Assembly: GCF_000003605.2 (NCBI RefSeq)
Contig: NW_003152612.1
Location: forward strand, 1-26,142
DNA length: 26,142 bases
Direction: 5' to 3'
Origin: Saccoglossus kowalevskii
Taxonomy: Eukaryota > Hemichordata > Enteropneusta > Harrimaniidae
Both the position numbers and the translations under genes were made by a program. Positions 10,100 to 21,570 of the stretch are shown in pieces. The notes under the pieces are model-generated. The model was not told the origin of the DNA. It was given only the letters and a program-made list of their open reading frames with translations, and did not search any database. The stretch's first letter is position 1, and each line of letters starts with the position of its first letter.

Positions 10100-11890
10100 T
10101 GTCTCGCAGTTCATATTGGCCAGATTATTTCAATGTAATGTCTCAAAGTTCATATTGGCCAGATTGTGTCAATGTAATATCTTGCAGTTTATATTGGCCA
10201 GATTGTTTCAATGTAATGTCTTGCTGTTCATATTGGCCAGATTGTGTCAATGTAATGTCTTGCAGTTCATATTGGCCAGATTGTGTCAATGTAATGTCTT
10301 GCAGTTCATATTGGCCGGATTATTTCAATGTAATGTCTCAAAGTTCATATTGGCCAGATTGTGTCAATGTAATATCTTGCAGTTTGTATTGGCCAGATTG
10401 TTTCAATGTAATGTCTCACAGTTCATATTGGTTAGATTGTGTCAATGCAATGTCTTGCAGCTCATATTGGCCAGATTGTGTCAATGTAATGTCTTGTAGT
10501 TTATATAGGCCATGTTGTGTCAATGTAATGTCTTGCAGTTCATATTGGCCAGACTGTGTCAATGTAATGTCTCGCAGTTCATATTGGCCAGATTATATCA
10601 ATGTAATGTCTCGAAGTTCATATTGGCTGGATTGTGTCAATGTGATGCCGCGAAGTTCATATTGGCCAGGTTGTGTCAATGTAATGTCTCGAAGTTCATG
10701 TTGGCAAGATTGTGTCAATGTGATGCCTCGAAGTTCATATTGGCCAGATTGTATCAATGTAATGTCTCGCAGTTCATATTGGCCATATTATTTCAATGTA
10801 ATATCTTGCAGTTTATATTGGTCAGATTGTGTCAATGTAATGTCTTGCAGTTCACATTGGCCAGATTGTATCAATGTAATGTCTTGCAGTTCATATTGGC
10901 CAGAATGTGTCAATGTAATGTCTTGCAGTTCATATTGGCCAGATTGTGTCAATGTAATGTCTTGCACTTCATATTGGCCAGATTGTGTCAATGTAATGTC
11001 TCGGGGTTCATATTGGCCAGATTGTGTCAATGTAATGTCTCAAAGTTCATATTAGCCAGATTGTGTCAATGCAATGGCTCGAAGTTCATATTGGCCAGAT
11101 TGTATCAATGTAATGTCTTGCAGTTCATATTGGCCAGATTGTGTCAATGTAACGTCTCGCAGTTCATATTGGCCAGATAGTGTAAATGTAATGTCTTGCA
11201 GTTCATATTCGTCAGATTGTGTCAATGTAATGTCTCGAAGTTCATATTGGCCAGATTGTGTCAATGTAATGTCTCGCAGTTCATATTGGCCAGATTATTT
11301 CAATGTAATGTCTTGCAGTTCACATTGGCCAGATTGTGTCAATGTAATGTCTCGCAGTTCATATTGGCCAGATTATTTCAATTTAATGTGTTGCAGTTCA
11401 TATTGGCCAGATTGTATCAATGTAATGTCTTGCAGTTCATATTGGCCAGATTGTGTCAATGTAATGTCTTGCAGTTCATATTGGTCAGATTGTGTCAATG
11501 TAATGTCTTGCAGTTCATATTGGCCAGATTGTGTTAATGTAATTTCTCGCAGCTTATATTGGCCAGATTGTGTCAATGTAATGTCTCAGGGTTCATATTA
11601 GCCAGATTGTGTCAATGTAATGTCTCGGGGTTCATATTGGCCAGATTGTGTAAATGTAATGTCTTGCAGTTCATATTGGCCAGATTGTGTCAATGTAATG
11701 TCTCGAAGTTCATATTGGCCAGATTGTGTCAATGTAATGTCTCGCAGTTCATATTGGCCAGATTATTTCATTGTAATGTTTTGCAGTTCACATTGGCCAG
11801 ATTGTGTCAATGTAATGGCTCGAAGTTCATATTGGCCAGATTGTATCAATGTAATGTCTTGCAGTTCATATTGGCCAGATTGTGTCAATG
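10100..11890. repeat. Higher-order block C/D, reference copy (about 1.8 kb)
   Basis: Positions 10100-11790 match 23243-24933 at a spacing of 13,143 bp (337 units). Positions 10690-11890 also match 21571-22771 at a spacing of 10,881 bp (279 units). The copy at 21571 shares TTCATATTAG and AATGCAATGGC near 11046-11077, and AACGTCTCGCAG near 11151. The copy at 23243 has TTCATATTGG, AATGTAATGGC and AACGTCTCAAAG. The 21571 copy is therefore the closer relative over this stretch. Rare marks of the block include CTTGCTGTTC near 10221, CAGTTTATATAGGCCATG near 10498, and TTGGCTGGATTG near 10624. Confidence 0.85.
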
Positions 11891-12377
11891 TAATATCTTG
11901 CAGTTTATATTGGCCAGATTGTGTCAATGTAACGTCTCAAAATTCATATTGGCCAGATTGTGTAAATGTAATGACTTGCAGTTCATATTCGCCAGATTGT
12001 GTCAATGTAATGTCTCGAAGTTCATATTGGCCAGATTGTGTCAATGTAATGTCTCGCAGTTCATATTGGCCAGATTATTTCAATGTAATGTCTTGCAGTT
12101 CACATTGGCCAGATTGTGTCATTGTAATGTCTCGCAGTTCATATTGGCCAGATTATTTCAATGTAATGTGTTGCAGTTCATATTGGCCAGATTGTATCAA
12201 TGTAATGTCTTGCAGTTCATATTGGCCAGATTGTGTCAATGTAATGTCTTGCAGTTCATATTGGTCAGATTGTGTCAATGTAATGTCTTGCAGTTCATAT
12301 TGGTCAGATTGTGTCAATGTAATGTCTTGCAGTTCATATTGGCCAGATTGTGTTAATGTAATGTCTCGCAGCTTATA
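11559..12377. repeat. 21-unit tandem block, copy 1 (819 bp)
   Basis: This block is followed immediately by a second copy at 12378-13079. Both carry CTCAAAATTCATATTGG (near 11935 and 12754), which I see nowhere else, plus TTTTGCAGTTCACATTGG. Its left part overlaps the end of block C/D, so the 21-unit block was built from that block's tail. Confidence 0.85.
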
Positions 12378-13079
12378 TTGGCCAGATTGTGTCAATGTAA
12401 TGTCTCGGGGTTCATATTAGCCAGATTGTGTCAATGTAATGTCTCGGGGTTCATATTGGCCAGATTGTGTAAATGTAATGTCTTGCAGTTCATATTGGCC
12501 AGATTGTGTCAATGTAATGTCTCGAAGTTCATATTGGCCAGATTGTGTCAATGTAATGTCTCGCAGTTCATTTTGGCCAGATTATTTCATTGTAATGTTT
12601 TGCAGTTCACATTGGCCAGATTGTGTCAATGTAATGGCTCGAAGTTCATATTGGCCAGATTGTATCAATGTAATGTCTTGCAGTTCATATTGGCCAGATT
12701 GTGTCAATGTAATATCTTGCAGTTTATATTGGCCAGATTGTGTCAATGTAACGTCTCAAAATTCATATTGGCCAGATTGTGTAAATGTAATGACTTGCAG
12801 TTCATATTCGCCAGATTGTGTCAATGTAATGTCTCGAAGTTCATATTGGCCAGATTGTGTCAATGTAATGTCTCGCAGTTCATATTGGCCAGATTGTGTC
12901 AATGTAATGTCTTGCAGTTCATATTGGCCAGATTGTGTCAATGTAATGTCTTGCAGTTCATATTGGTCAGATTGTGTCAATGTAATGTCTTGCAGTTCAT
13001 ATTCGTCAGATTGTGTCAATGTAATGTCTTGCAGTTCATATTGGCCAGATTGTGTTAATGTAATGTCTCGCAGCTTATA
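12378..13079. repeat. 21-unit tandem block, copy 2, shortened to 18 units
   Basis: This is a head-to-tail copy of 11559-12377. The first 13 or so units match, with a private TTCATTTTGG near 12569 instead of TTCATATTGG. The copy then lacks three units of copy 1 (those with GTCATTG, TTATTTCAATGTAATGTG and TTGTATC). It joins directly to the full CTTATATTGG cassette that starts at 13074. Confidence 0.82.
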
Positions 13080-13385
13080 TTGGCCAGATTGTGTCAATGT
13101 AAGGTCTCGGGGTTCATATTAGCCAGATTGTGTCAATGTAATGTCTCGGGGTTCATATTGGCCAGATTGTGTAAATGTAATGTCTTGCAGTTCATGTTTG
13201 CCAGATTGTGTCAATGTAATGTCTCGAAGTTCATATTGGCCAGATTGTGTCAATGTAATGTCTCGCAGTTCATATTGGCCAGATTATTTCATTGTAATGT
13301 TTTGCAGTTCATATTGGCCAGATTTTGTCAAAGTAATATCTTGCAGTTCATATTAGCCAGATTGTGTCAATGTAATGTCTTGCAG
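13074..13385. repeat. Eight-unit CTTATATTGG cassette, copy at 13 kb
   Basis: This matches 4337-4648 at 8,737 bp (224 units plus the C at 7311). Unit 5 reads TATTGGCC as in most copies. The two TTAG stops are at 13120-13122 and 13354-13356. Confidence 0.86.
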
Positions 13386-14717
13386 TTCATATTGGCCGGA
13401 TTATTTCAATGTAATGTCTTGCAGTTCATATTGGCCAGATTGTGTCAATATAATGTCTTGCAGTTCATATTGGCCAGATTGTGTCAATGTAATGTCTCGA
13501 AGTTCATATTGGCCAGATTGTGTCAATGTAATGTCTTGCAGTTCATATTGGCCGGATAATTTCAATGTAATGTCTCGCAGTTCATATTGGCCAGATTATT
13601 TCAATGTAATGTCTTGCAGTTCATATTGGCCAGATTGTGTCAATGTAATGTCTTGCAGTTCATATTGGCCAGATTGTGTCAATGTAATGTCTTGCAGTTC
13701 ATATTGGCCGGATTATTTCAATGTAATGTCTCAAAGTTCATATTGGCCAGATTGTTTCAATGTAATGTCTCACAGTTCATATTGGTTAGATTGTGTCAAT
13801 GCAATGTCTTGCAGCTCATATTGGCCAGATTGTGTCAATGTAATGTCTTGCAGTTCATATTGGCCAGACTGTGTAAATGTAATGTCTCGCAGTTCATATT
13901 GGCCAGATTATATCAATGTAATATCTCGAAGTTCATATTGGCAGGATTGTGTCAATGTGATGCCGCGAAGTTCATATTGGCCAGGTTGTGTCAATGTAAT
14001 GTCTCGAAGTTCATGTTGGCAAGATTGTGTCAATGTGATGCCTCGAAGTTCATATTGGTCAGATTGTGTCAATGTAATGTCTTGAAGTTCATATTGGTCA
14101 GATTGTGTCAATGTAATGTCTTGCAGTTCACATTGGCCAGATTGTAACAATGTAATGTCTTGCAGTTCATATTTGCCAGAATGTGTCAATGTAATGTCTT
14201 GCAGTTCATATTGGCCAGATTGTGTCAATGTAATGTCTTGCACTTCATATTGGCCAGATTGTGTCAATGTAATGTCTCGGGGTTCATATTGGCCAGATTG
14301 TGTCAATGTAATGTCTCAAAGTTCATATTGGCCAGATTGTGTCAATGTAATGGCTCGAAGTTCATATTGGCCAGATTGTATCAATGTAATGTCTTGCAGT
14401 TCATATTGGCCAGATTGTGTCAATGTAATATCTTGCAGTTTATATTGGCCAGATTGTGTCAATGTAACGTCTCAAAGTTCATATTGGCCAGATTGTGTAA
14501 ATGTAATGACTTGCAGTTCATATTGGCCAGATTGTGTCAATGTAATGTCTCGCAGTTCATATTGGCCAGATTGTGTCAATGTAATGTCTCGCAGTTCATA
14601 TTGGCCAGATTATTTCAATGTAATGTCTTGCAGTTCACATTGGCCAGATTGTGTCAATGTAATGTCTCGCAGTTCATATTGGCCAGATTATTTCAATGTA
14701 ATGTCTTGCAGTTCATA
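13386..14717. repeat. Mosaic region related to 780-1900 and 7830-8120
   Basis: The variant order CTCGAAG, CCGGATAATTTC, TTATTTC, CCGGATTATTTC, CTCAAAG, then GGTTAG with AATGCAATG repeats that of block E. Near 13750 the units with ATATCTTGCAGTTTATATTGG are skipped. Positions 13790-14080 match 7823-8113 at 5,967 bp (153 units). A private TGA arises from CTTGAAG at 14083-14085, and GTAACAATG near 14145 is also private. The region ends at the 1-bp deletion at 14718. Confidence 0.75.
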
Positions 14718-14720
14718 TGG
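14711..14720. other. Single-base phase slip (missing T, CATATGG)
   Basis: The unit reads TTCATATGGCC instead of TTCATATTGGCC, the only register loss I see. It coincides with the start of the 15-unit tandem block at 14721. The variant order before it (CGCAG, TTATTTC, CTTGCAG) is not continued after it as in related blocks such as 9220-9300. Confidence 0.88.
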
Positions 14721-15303
14721 CCAGATTATTTCAATGTAATGTCTTGCAGTTCATATTGGCCAGATTGTGTCCATGTAATGTCTTGCAGTTCATATTGGCC
14801 AGATTGTGTCAATGTAATGTCTTGCAGTTCATATTGGCCGGATTATTTCTATGTGATGTCTCAAAGTTCATATTGGCCAGATTGTGTCAATGTTATATCT
14901 TGCAGTTTATATTGGCCATATTGTTTCAATGTAATGTCTCACAGTTCATATTGGTTAGATTGTGTCAATGCAATGTCTTGCAGCTCATATTGGCCAGATT
15001 GTGTCAATGTAATGTCTTGTAGTTCATATAGGCCAGATTGTGTCAATGTAATGTCTTGCAGTTCATATTGGCCAGACTGTGTAAATGTAATGTCTCGCAG
15101 TTCATATTGGCCAGATTATATCAATGTAATGTCTCGAAGTTCATATTGGCAGGATTGTGTCAATGTGATGCCGCGAAGTTCATATTGGCCAGGTTGTGTC
15201 AATGTAATGTCTCGAAGTTCATGTTGGCAAGATTGTGTCAATGTGATGCCTCGAAGTTCATATTGGTCAGATTGTGTCAATGTAATGTCTTGCAGTTCAT
15301 ATT
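14721..15303. repeat. 15-unit tandem block, copy 1 (585 bp period)
   Basis: This block repeats head to tail at 15306-15888. Private changes in this copy include GTGTCCATG near 14766, TTTCTATGTGATG near 14846 and GGCCATATTGTTTC near 14915, so it is the more diverged copy. The last unit before copy 2 reads ATTGTCCAGATT (15301-15312), with T for G in the TTGGCC core right at the copy boundary. Confidence 0.85.
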
Positions 15304-15305
15304 GT

Positions 15306-15888
15306 CCAGATTATTTCAATGTAATGTCTTGCAGTTCATATTGGCCAGATTGTGTCAATGTAATGTCTTGCAGTTCATATTGGCCAGATTGTGTCAATGT
15401 AATGTCTTGCAGTTCATATTGGCCGGATTATTTCAATGTAATGTCTCAAAGTTCATATTGGCCAGATTGTGTCAATGTTATATCTTGCAGTTTATATTGG
15501 CCAGATTGTTTCAATGTAATGTCTCACAGTTCATATTGGTTAGATTGTGTCAATGCAATGTCTTGCAGCTCATATTGGCCAGATTGTGTCAATGTAATGT
15601 CTTGTAGTTCATATAGGCCAGATTGTGTCAATGTAATGTCTTGCAGTTCATATTGGCCAGACTGTGTAAATGTAATGTCTCGCAGTTCATATTGGCCAGA
15701 TTATATCAATGTAATGTCTCGAAGTTCATATTGGCAGGATTGTGTCAATGTGATGCCGCGAAGTTCATATTGGCCAGGTTGTGTCAATGTAATGTCTCGA
15801 AGTTCATGTTGGCAAGATTGTGTCAATATGATGCCTCGAAGTTCATATTGGTCAGATTGTGTCAATGTAATGTCTTGCAGTTCACATT
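15306..15888. repeat. 15-unit tandem block, copy 2
   Basis: This is a second head-to-tail copy of 14721-15303 and retains the standard bases at the positions changed in copy 1. It has GTCAATATGATGCC near 15825 in its GATGCC cassette, against GTCAATGTGATGCC in copy 1. To the right it runs into the hybrid block shared with 7860-8340. Confidence 0.85.
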
Positions 15889-16085
15889 GGCCAGATTGTA
15901 TCAATGTAATGTCTTGCAGTTCATATTTGCCAGAATGTGTCAATGTAATGTCTTGCAGTTCATATTGGCCAGATTGTGTCAATGTAATGTCTTGCACTTC
16001 ATATTGGCCAGATTATTTCATTGTAATGTTTTGCAGTTCATATTGGCCAGATTTTGTCAAAGTAATATCTTGCAGTTCATATTAG

Positions 16086-17267
16086 CCAGATTGTGTCAAT
16101 GTAATGTCTTGCAGTTCATATTGGCCGGATTATTTCAATGTAATGTCTTGCAGTTCATATTGGCCGGATTATTTCAATGTAATGTCTTGCAGTTCATATT
16201 GGCCAGATTATTTCAATGTAATGTCTTGCAGTTCATATTGGCCAGATTGTGTCAAAGTAATGTCTTGCAGTTCATATTGGCCAGATTGTGTAAATGTAAT
16301 GACTTGCAGTTCATATTCGCCAGATTGTGTCAATGTAATGTCTCGAAGTTCATATTGGCCAGATTGTGTCAATGTAATATCTTGCAGTTTATATTGGCCA
16401 GATTGTTTCAATGTAATGTCTCACAGTTCATATTGGTTAGATTGTGTCAATGTAATGTCTTGCAGCTCATATTGGCCAGATTGTGTCAATGTAATGTCTT
16501 GTAGTTCATATTGGCCAGATTGTGTCAATGTAATGTCTTGCAGTTCATATTGGCCAGACTGTGTCAATGTAATGTCTCGCAGTTTATATTGGCCAGATTG
16601 TGTCAATGTAATGTCTCGAAGTTCATATTGGCAGGATTGTGTCAATGTGATGCCGCGAAGTTCATATTGGCCAGGTTGTGTCAATGTAATGTCTCGAAGT
16701 TCATGTTGGCAAGATTGTGTCAATGTGATGCCTCGAAGTTCATATTGGTCAGATTGTGTCAATGTAATGTCTTGCAGTTCACATTGGCCAGATTGTATCA
16801 ATGTAATGTCTTGCAGTTCATATTTGCCAGAATGTGTCAATGTAATGTCTTGCACTTCATATTGGCCAGATTGTGTCAATGTAATGTCTTGCACTTCATA
16901 TTGGCCAGATTGTGTCAATGTAATGTCTCGGGGTTCATATTGGCCAGATTGTGTCAATGTAATGTCTCAAAGTTCATATTGGCCAGATTGTGTCAATGTA
17001 ATGGCTCGAAGTTCATATTGGCCAGATTGTATCAATGTAATGTCTTGCAGTTCATATTGGCCAGATTGTGTCAATGTAATACCTTGCAGTTTATATTGGC
17101 CAGATTGTGTCAATGTAACGTCTCAAAGTTCATATTGGCCAGATTGTGTAAATGTAATGTCTTGCAGTTCATATTGGCCAGATTGTGTCAATGTAATGTC
17201 TCGAAGTTCATATTGGCCAGATTGTGTCAATGTAATGTCTTGCAGTTCATATTGGCCAGATTGTGTC
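16086..17267. repeat. Mosaic region between the 15-unit block and block E copy 2
   Basis: Two successive CCGGATTATTTC units (16127-16180), then a GTCAAAGTAATG unit near 16251, are followed by pieces of several families. These include a GATGCC cassette (16647/16725) preceded by CAGTTTATATTGG rather than the usual TTATATC unit. Two CTTGCACTTC units in a row (16852-16900) suggest a one-unit duplication. ATACCTTGCAG near 17079 is private. The stretch 17155-17320 is mainly alternating CTTGCAG and CTCGAAG units. Confidence 0.7.
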
Positions 17268-18710
17268 AATGTAATGTCTCGAAGTTCATATTGGCCAGAT
17301 TGTGTCAATGTAATGTCTTGCAGTTCATATTGGCCGGATAATTTCAATGTAATGTCTCGCAGTTCATATTGGCCAGATTATTTCAATGTAATGTCTTGCA
17401 GTTCATATTGGCCAGATTGTGTCAATGTAATGTCTTGCAGTTCATATTGGCCAGATTGTGTCAATGTAATGTCTTGCAGTTCATATTGGCCGGATTATTT
17501 CAATGTAATGTCTCAAAGTTCATATTGGCCAGATTGTGTCAATGTTATATCTTGCAGTTTATATTGGCCAGATTGTTTCAATGTAATGTCTCACAGTTCA
17601 TATTGGCTAGATTGTGTCAATGCAATGTCTTGCAGCTCATATTGGCCAGATTGTGTCAATGTAATGTCTTGTAGTTCATATAGGCCAGATTGTGTCAATG
17701 TAATGTCTTGCAGTTCATATTGGCCAGACTGTGTAAATGTAATGTCTCGCAGTTCATATTGGCCAGATTATATCAATGTAATGTCTCGAAGTTCATATTG
17801 ACAGGATTGTGTCAATGTGATGCCGCGAAGTTCATATTGGCCAGGTTGTGTCAATGTAATGTCTCGAAGTTCATGTTGGCAAGATTGTGTCAATGTGATG
17901 CCTCGAAGTTCATATTGGTCAGATTGTGTCAATGTAATGTCTTGCAGTTCATATTTGCCAGAATGTGTCAATGTAATGTCTTGCACTTCATATTGGCCAG
18001 ATTGTGTCAATGTAATGTCTCGGGGTTCATATTGGCCAGATTGTGTCAATGTAATGTCTCAAAGTTCATATTGGCCAGATTGTGTCAATGTAATGGCTCG
18101 AAGTTCATATTGGCCAGATTGTATCAATGTAATGTCTTGCAGTTCATATTGGCCAGATTGTGTCAATGTAATATCTTGCAGTTTATATTGGCCAGATTGT
18201 GTCAATGTAACGTCTCAAAGTTCATATTGGCCAGATTGTGTAAATGTAATGACTTGCAGTTCATATTCGCCAGATTGTGTCAATGTAATGTCTCGAAGTT
18301 CATATTGGCCAGATTGTGTCAATGTAATGTCTCGCAGTTCATATTGGCCAGATTATTTCAATGTAATGTCTTGCAGTTCACATTGGCCAGATTGTGTCAA
18401 TGTAATGTCTCGCAGTTCATATTGGCCAGATTGTGTCAATGTAATGTCTTGCAGTTCATATTGGCCAGATTGTGTTAATGTAATGTCTCGCAGCTTATAT
18501 TGGCCAGATTGTGTCAATGTAAGGTCTCGGGGTTCATATTAGCCAGATTGTGTCATTGTAATGTCTCGGGGTTCATATTGGCCAGATTGTGTAAATGTAA
18601 TGTCTTGCAGTTCATGTTTGCCAGATTGTGTCAATGTAATGTCTCGAAGTTCATATTGGCCAGATTGTGTCAATGTAATGTCTCGCAGTTCATATTGGCC
18701 AGATTATTTC
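17268..18710. repeat. Higher-order block E, copy 2
   Basis: This is the sister of 771-2252, one unit shorter after about 17945. It shares the TTGACAGG stop-forming mark (17797-17804; TGA at 17799-17801), GGCTAG near 17602, and the TGTCATTG mark near 18550. In the stretches I compared by eye the two copies are nearly identical, although they lie 16.5 kb apart. Confidence 0.85.
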
Positions 18711-18805
18711 ATTGTAATGTTTTGCAGTTCATATTGGCCAGATTTTGTCAAAGTAATATCTTGCAGTTCATATTAGCCAGATTGTGTCAATGTAATGTCT
18801 TGCAG
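18494..18805. repeat. CTTATATTGG cassette in a 14-unit tandem pair, copy 1
   Basis: This is a full eight-unit cassette with GTGTCATTG in unit 2, as in block E copy 1. The next cassette begins 546 bp later at 19040, and the stretch from about 18485 to 18877 matches 19031-19423. Confidence 0.86.
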
Positions 18806-19039
18806 TTCATATTGGCCGGATTATTTCAATGTAATGTCTTGCAGTTCATATTGGCCAGATTGTGTCAATGTAATGTCTTGCAGTTCATATTGGCCAGATT
18901 ATTTCAATGTAATGTCTTGCAATTCATATTGGCCAGATTGTATTAATGTAATGTCTTGCAGTTCATATTGGCCAGATTGTGTCAATGTAATGTCTTGCAG
19001 TTCATATTGGCCAGATTGTGTTAATGTAATGTCTCGCAG

Positions 19040-19351
19040 CTTATATTGGCCAGATTGTGTCAATGTAAGGTCTCGGGGTTCATATTAGCCAGATTGTGTC
19101 AATGTAATGTCTCGGGGTTCATATTGGCCAGATTGTGTAAATGTAATGTCTTGCAGTTCATGTTTGCCAGATTGTGTCAATGTAATGTCTCGAAGTTCAT
19201 ATTGGCCAGATTGTGTCAATGTAATGTCTCGCAGTTCATATTGGCCAGATTATTTCATTGTAATGTTTTGCAGTTCATATTGGCCAGATTTTGTCAAAGT
19301 AATATCTTGCAGTTCATATTAGCCAGATTGTGTCAATGTAATGTCTTGCAG
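19040..19351. repeat. CTTATATTGG cassette in a 14-unit tandem pair, copy 2
   Basis: This is a full eight-unit cassette. It is also the left end of a longer block, about 19034-19595, copied at 20711-21272 (1,677 bp, 43 units). The longer block includes the rare alternation of TTCATATAGGCC units with AATGCAATG. Confidence 0.86.
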
Positions 19352-19989
19352 TTCATATTGGCCGGATTATTTCAATGTAATGTCTTGCAGTTCATATTGG
19401 CCAGATTGTGTCAATGTAATGTCTTGTAGTTCATATAGGCCAGATTGTGTCAATGCAATGTCTTGCAGCTCATATTGGCCAGATTGTGTCAATGTAATGT
19501 CTTGTAGTTCATATAGGCCAGATTGTGTCAATGTAATGTCTTGCAGTTCATATTGGCCAGACTGTGTAAATGTAATGTCTCGCAGTTCATATTGGCCAGA
19601 TTATATCAATGTAATGTCTCGAAGTTAATATTGGCAGGATTGTGTCAATATGATGCCGCGAAGTTCATATTGGCCAGGTTGTGTCAATGTAATGTCTCGA
19701 AGTTCATGTTGGCAAGATTGTGTCAATGTGATGCCTCGAAGTTCATATTGGTCAGATTGTGTCAATGTAATGTCTCGGGGTTCATATTGGCCAGATTGTG
19801 TCAATGTAATGTCTCAAAGTTCATATTGGCCAGATTGTGTCAATGTAATGGCTCGAAGTTCATATTGGCCAGATTGTATCAATGTAATGTCTTGCAGTTC
19901 ATATTGGCCAGATTGTGTCAATGTAATATCTTGCAGTTTATATTGGCCAGATTGTGTCAATGTAATGTCTCAAAGTTCATATTTGCCAG

Positions 19990-20780
19990 ATTGTGTCAAT
20001 GTAATGTCTTGCAGTTCATATTGGCCAGATTGTGTCAATGTAATGTCTTGCACTTCATATTGGCCAGATTGTGTCAATGTAATGTCTCGGGGTTCATATT
20101 GGCCAGATTGTGTCAATGTAATGTCTCAAAGTTCATATTGGCCAGATTGTGTCAATGTAATGGCTCGAAGTTCATATTGGCCAGATTGTATCAATGTAAT
20201 GTCTTGCAGGTCATATTGGCCAGATTGTGTCAATGTAATATCTTGCAGTTTATATTGGCCAGATTGTGTCAATGTAACGTCTCAAAGTTCATATTGGCCA
20301 GATTGTGTAATTGTAATGACTTGCAGTTCATATTCGCCAGATTGTGTCAATGTAATGTCTCGAAGTTCATATTGGCCAGATTGTGTCAATGTAATGTCTC
20401 GCAGTTCATATTGGCCAGATTATTTCAATGTAATGTCTTGCAGTTCACATTGGCCAGATTGTGTCAATGTAATGTCTCGCAGTTCATATTGGCCAGATTA
20501 TTTCAATGTAATGTGTTGCAGTTCATATTGGCCAGATTGTATCAATGTAATGTCTTGCAGTTCATATTGGCCAGATTGTGTCAATGTAATGTCATGCAGT
20601 TCATATTGGTCAGATTGTGTCAATGTAATGTCTTGCAGTTCATATTGGTCAGATTGTGTCAATGTAATGTCTTGCAGTTCATATTGGCCAGATTGTGTTA
20701 ATGTAATGTCTCGCAGCTTATATTGGCCAGATTGTGTCAATGTAAGGTCTCGGGGTTCATATTAGCCAGATTGTGTCAAT
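19990..20780. repeat. Higher-order block F, copy 2
   Basis: This is the second copy of 8720-9510. Immediately to its left, 19760-19980 holds a shorter run of the same variant order (CTCGGGG, CTCAAAG, GGCTCGAAG, TTGTATC, ATATCTTGCAG), so part of the block appears twice in a row here. The TTAA formed by GAAGTTAATATTGG at 19622-19635 just upstream is private. Confidence 0.8.
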
Positions 20781-21028
20781 GTAATGTCTCGGGGTTCATA
20801 TTGGCCAGATTGTGTAAATGTAATGTCTTGCAGTTCATGTTTGCCAGATTGTGTCAATGTAATGTCTCGAAGTTCATATTGGCCAGATTGTGTCAATGTA
20901 ATGTCTCGCAGTTCATATTGGCCAGATTATTTCATTGTAATGTTTTGCAGTTCATATTGGCCAGATTTTGTCAAAGTAATATCTTGCAGTTCATATTAGC
21001 CAGATTGTGTCAATGTAATGTCTTGCAG
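20717..21028. repeat. Eight-unit CTTATATTGG cassette, copy at 20.7 kb
   Basis: This is a full cassette and part of the block 20711-21272 that repeats 19034-19595. In its extension GTCAATGCTATG (near 21126) and GATTGGGTC (near 21161) are private changes. Confidence 0.86.
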
Positions 21029-21272
21029 TTCATATTGGCCGGATTATTTCAATGTAATGTCTTGCAGTTCATATTGGCCAGATTGTGTCAATGTAATGTC
21101 TTGTAGTTCATATAGGCCAGATTGTGTCAATGCTATGTCTTGCAGCTCATATTGGCCAGATTGGGTCAATGTAATGTCTTGTAGTTCATATAGGCCAGAT
21201 TGTGTCAATGTAATGTCTTGCAGTTCATATTGGCCAGATTGTGTAAATGTAATGTCTCGCAGTTCATATTGG

Positions 21273-21275
21273 CCC
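21273..21275. other. Single-base phase slip (extra C in TTGGCC) at a block end
   Basis: The copy of 19034-19595 stops exactly here. Its template continues GGCCAGATTATATC, while this copy reads GGCCCAGATTGTGTC and goes on in a different variant order. The register moves by +1. Confidence 0.9.
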
Positions 21276-21369
21276 AGATTGTGTCAATGTAATGTCTTGC
21301 AGTTCATATTGGCCGGATTATTTCAATGTAATGTCTCAAAGTTCATATTGGCCAGATTGTGTCAATGTA

Positions 21370-21570
21370 ACGTCTCGCAGTTCATATTGGCCAGATAGTG
21401 TAAATGTAATGTCTTGCAGTTCATATTCGTCAGATTGTGTCAATGTAATGTCTCGAAGTTCATATTGGCCAGATTGTGTCAATGTAATGTCTCGCAGTTC
21501 ATATTGGCCAGATTATTTCAATGTAATGTCTTGCAGTTCACATTGGCCAGATTGTGTCAATGTAATGTCT
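21370..21570. repeat. Partial copy in a 17-unit tandem arrangement
   Basis: The stretch from AACGTCTCGCAG through CAGATAGTG, TATTCGTCAG and TTCACATTGG recurs 663 bp later at 22033-22233 (17 units). At about 21575 this copy switches in the middle of a unit from TTCATATTGGCC to TTCATGTTGGCAAG and enters the copy of block D. Confidence 0.8.
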
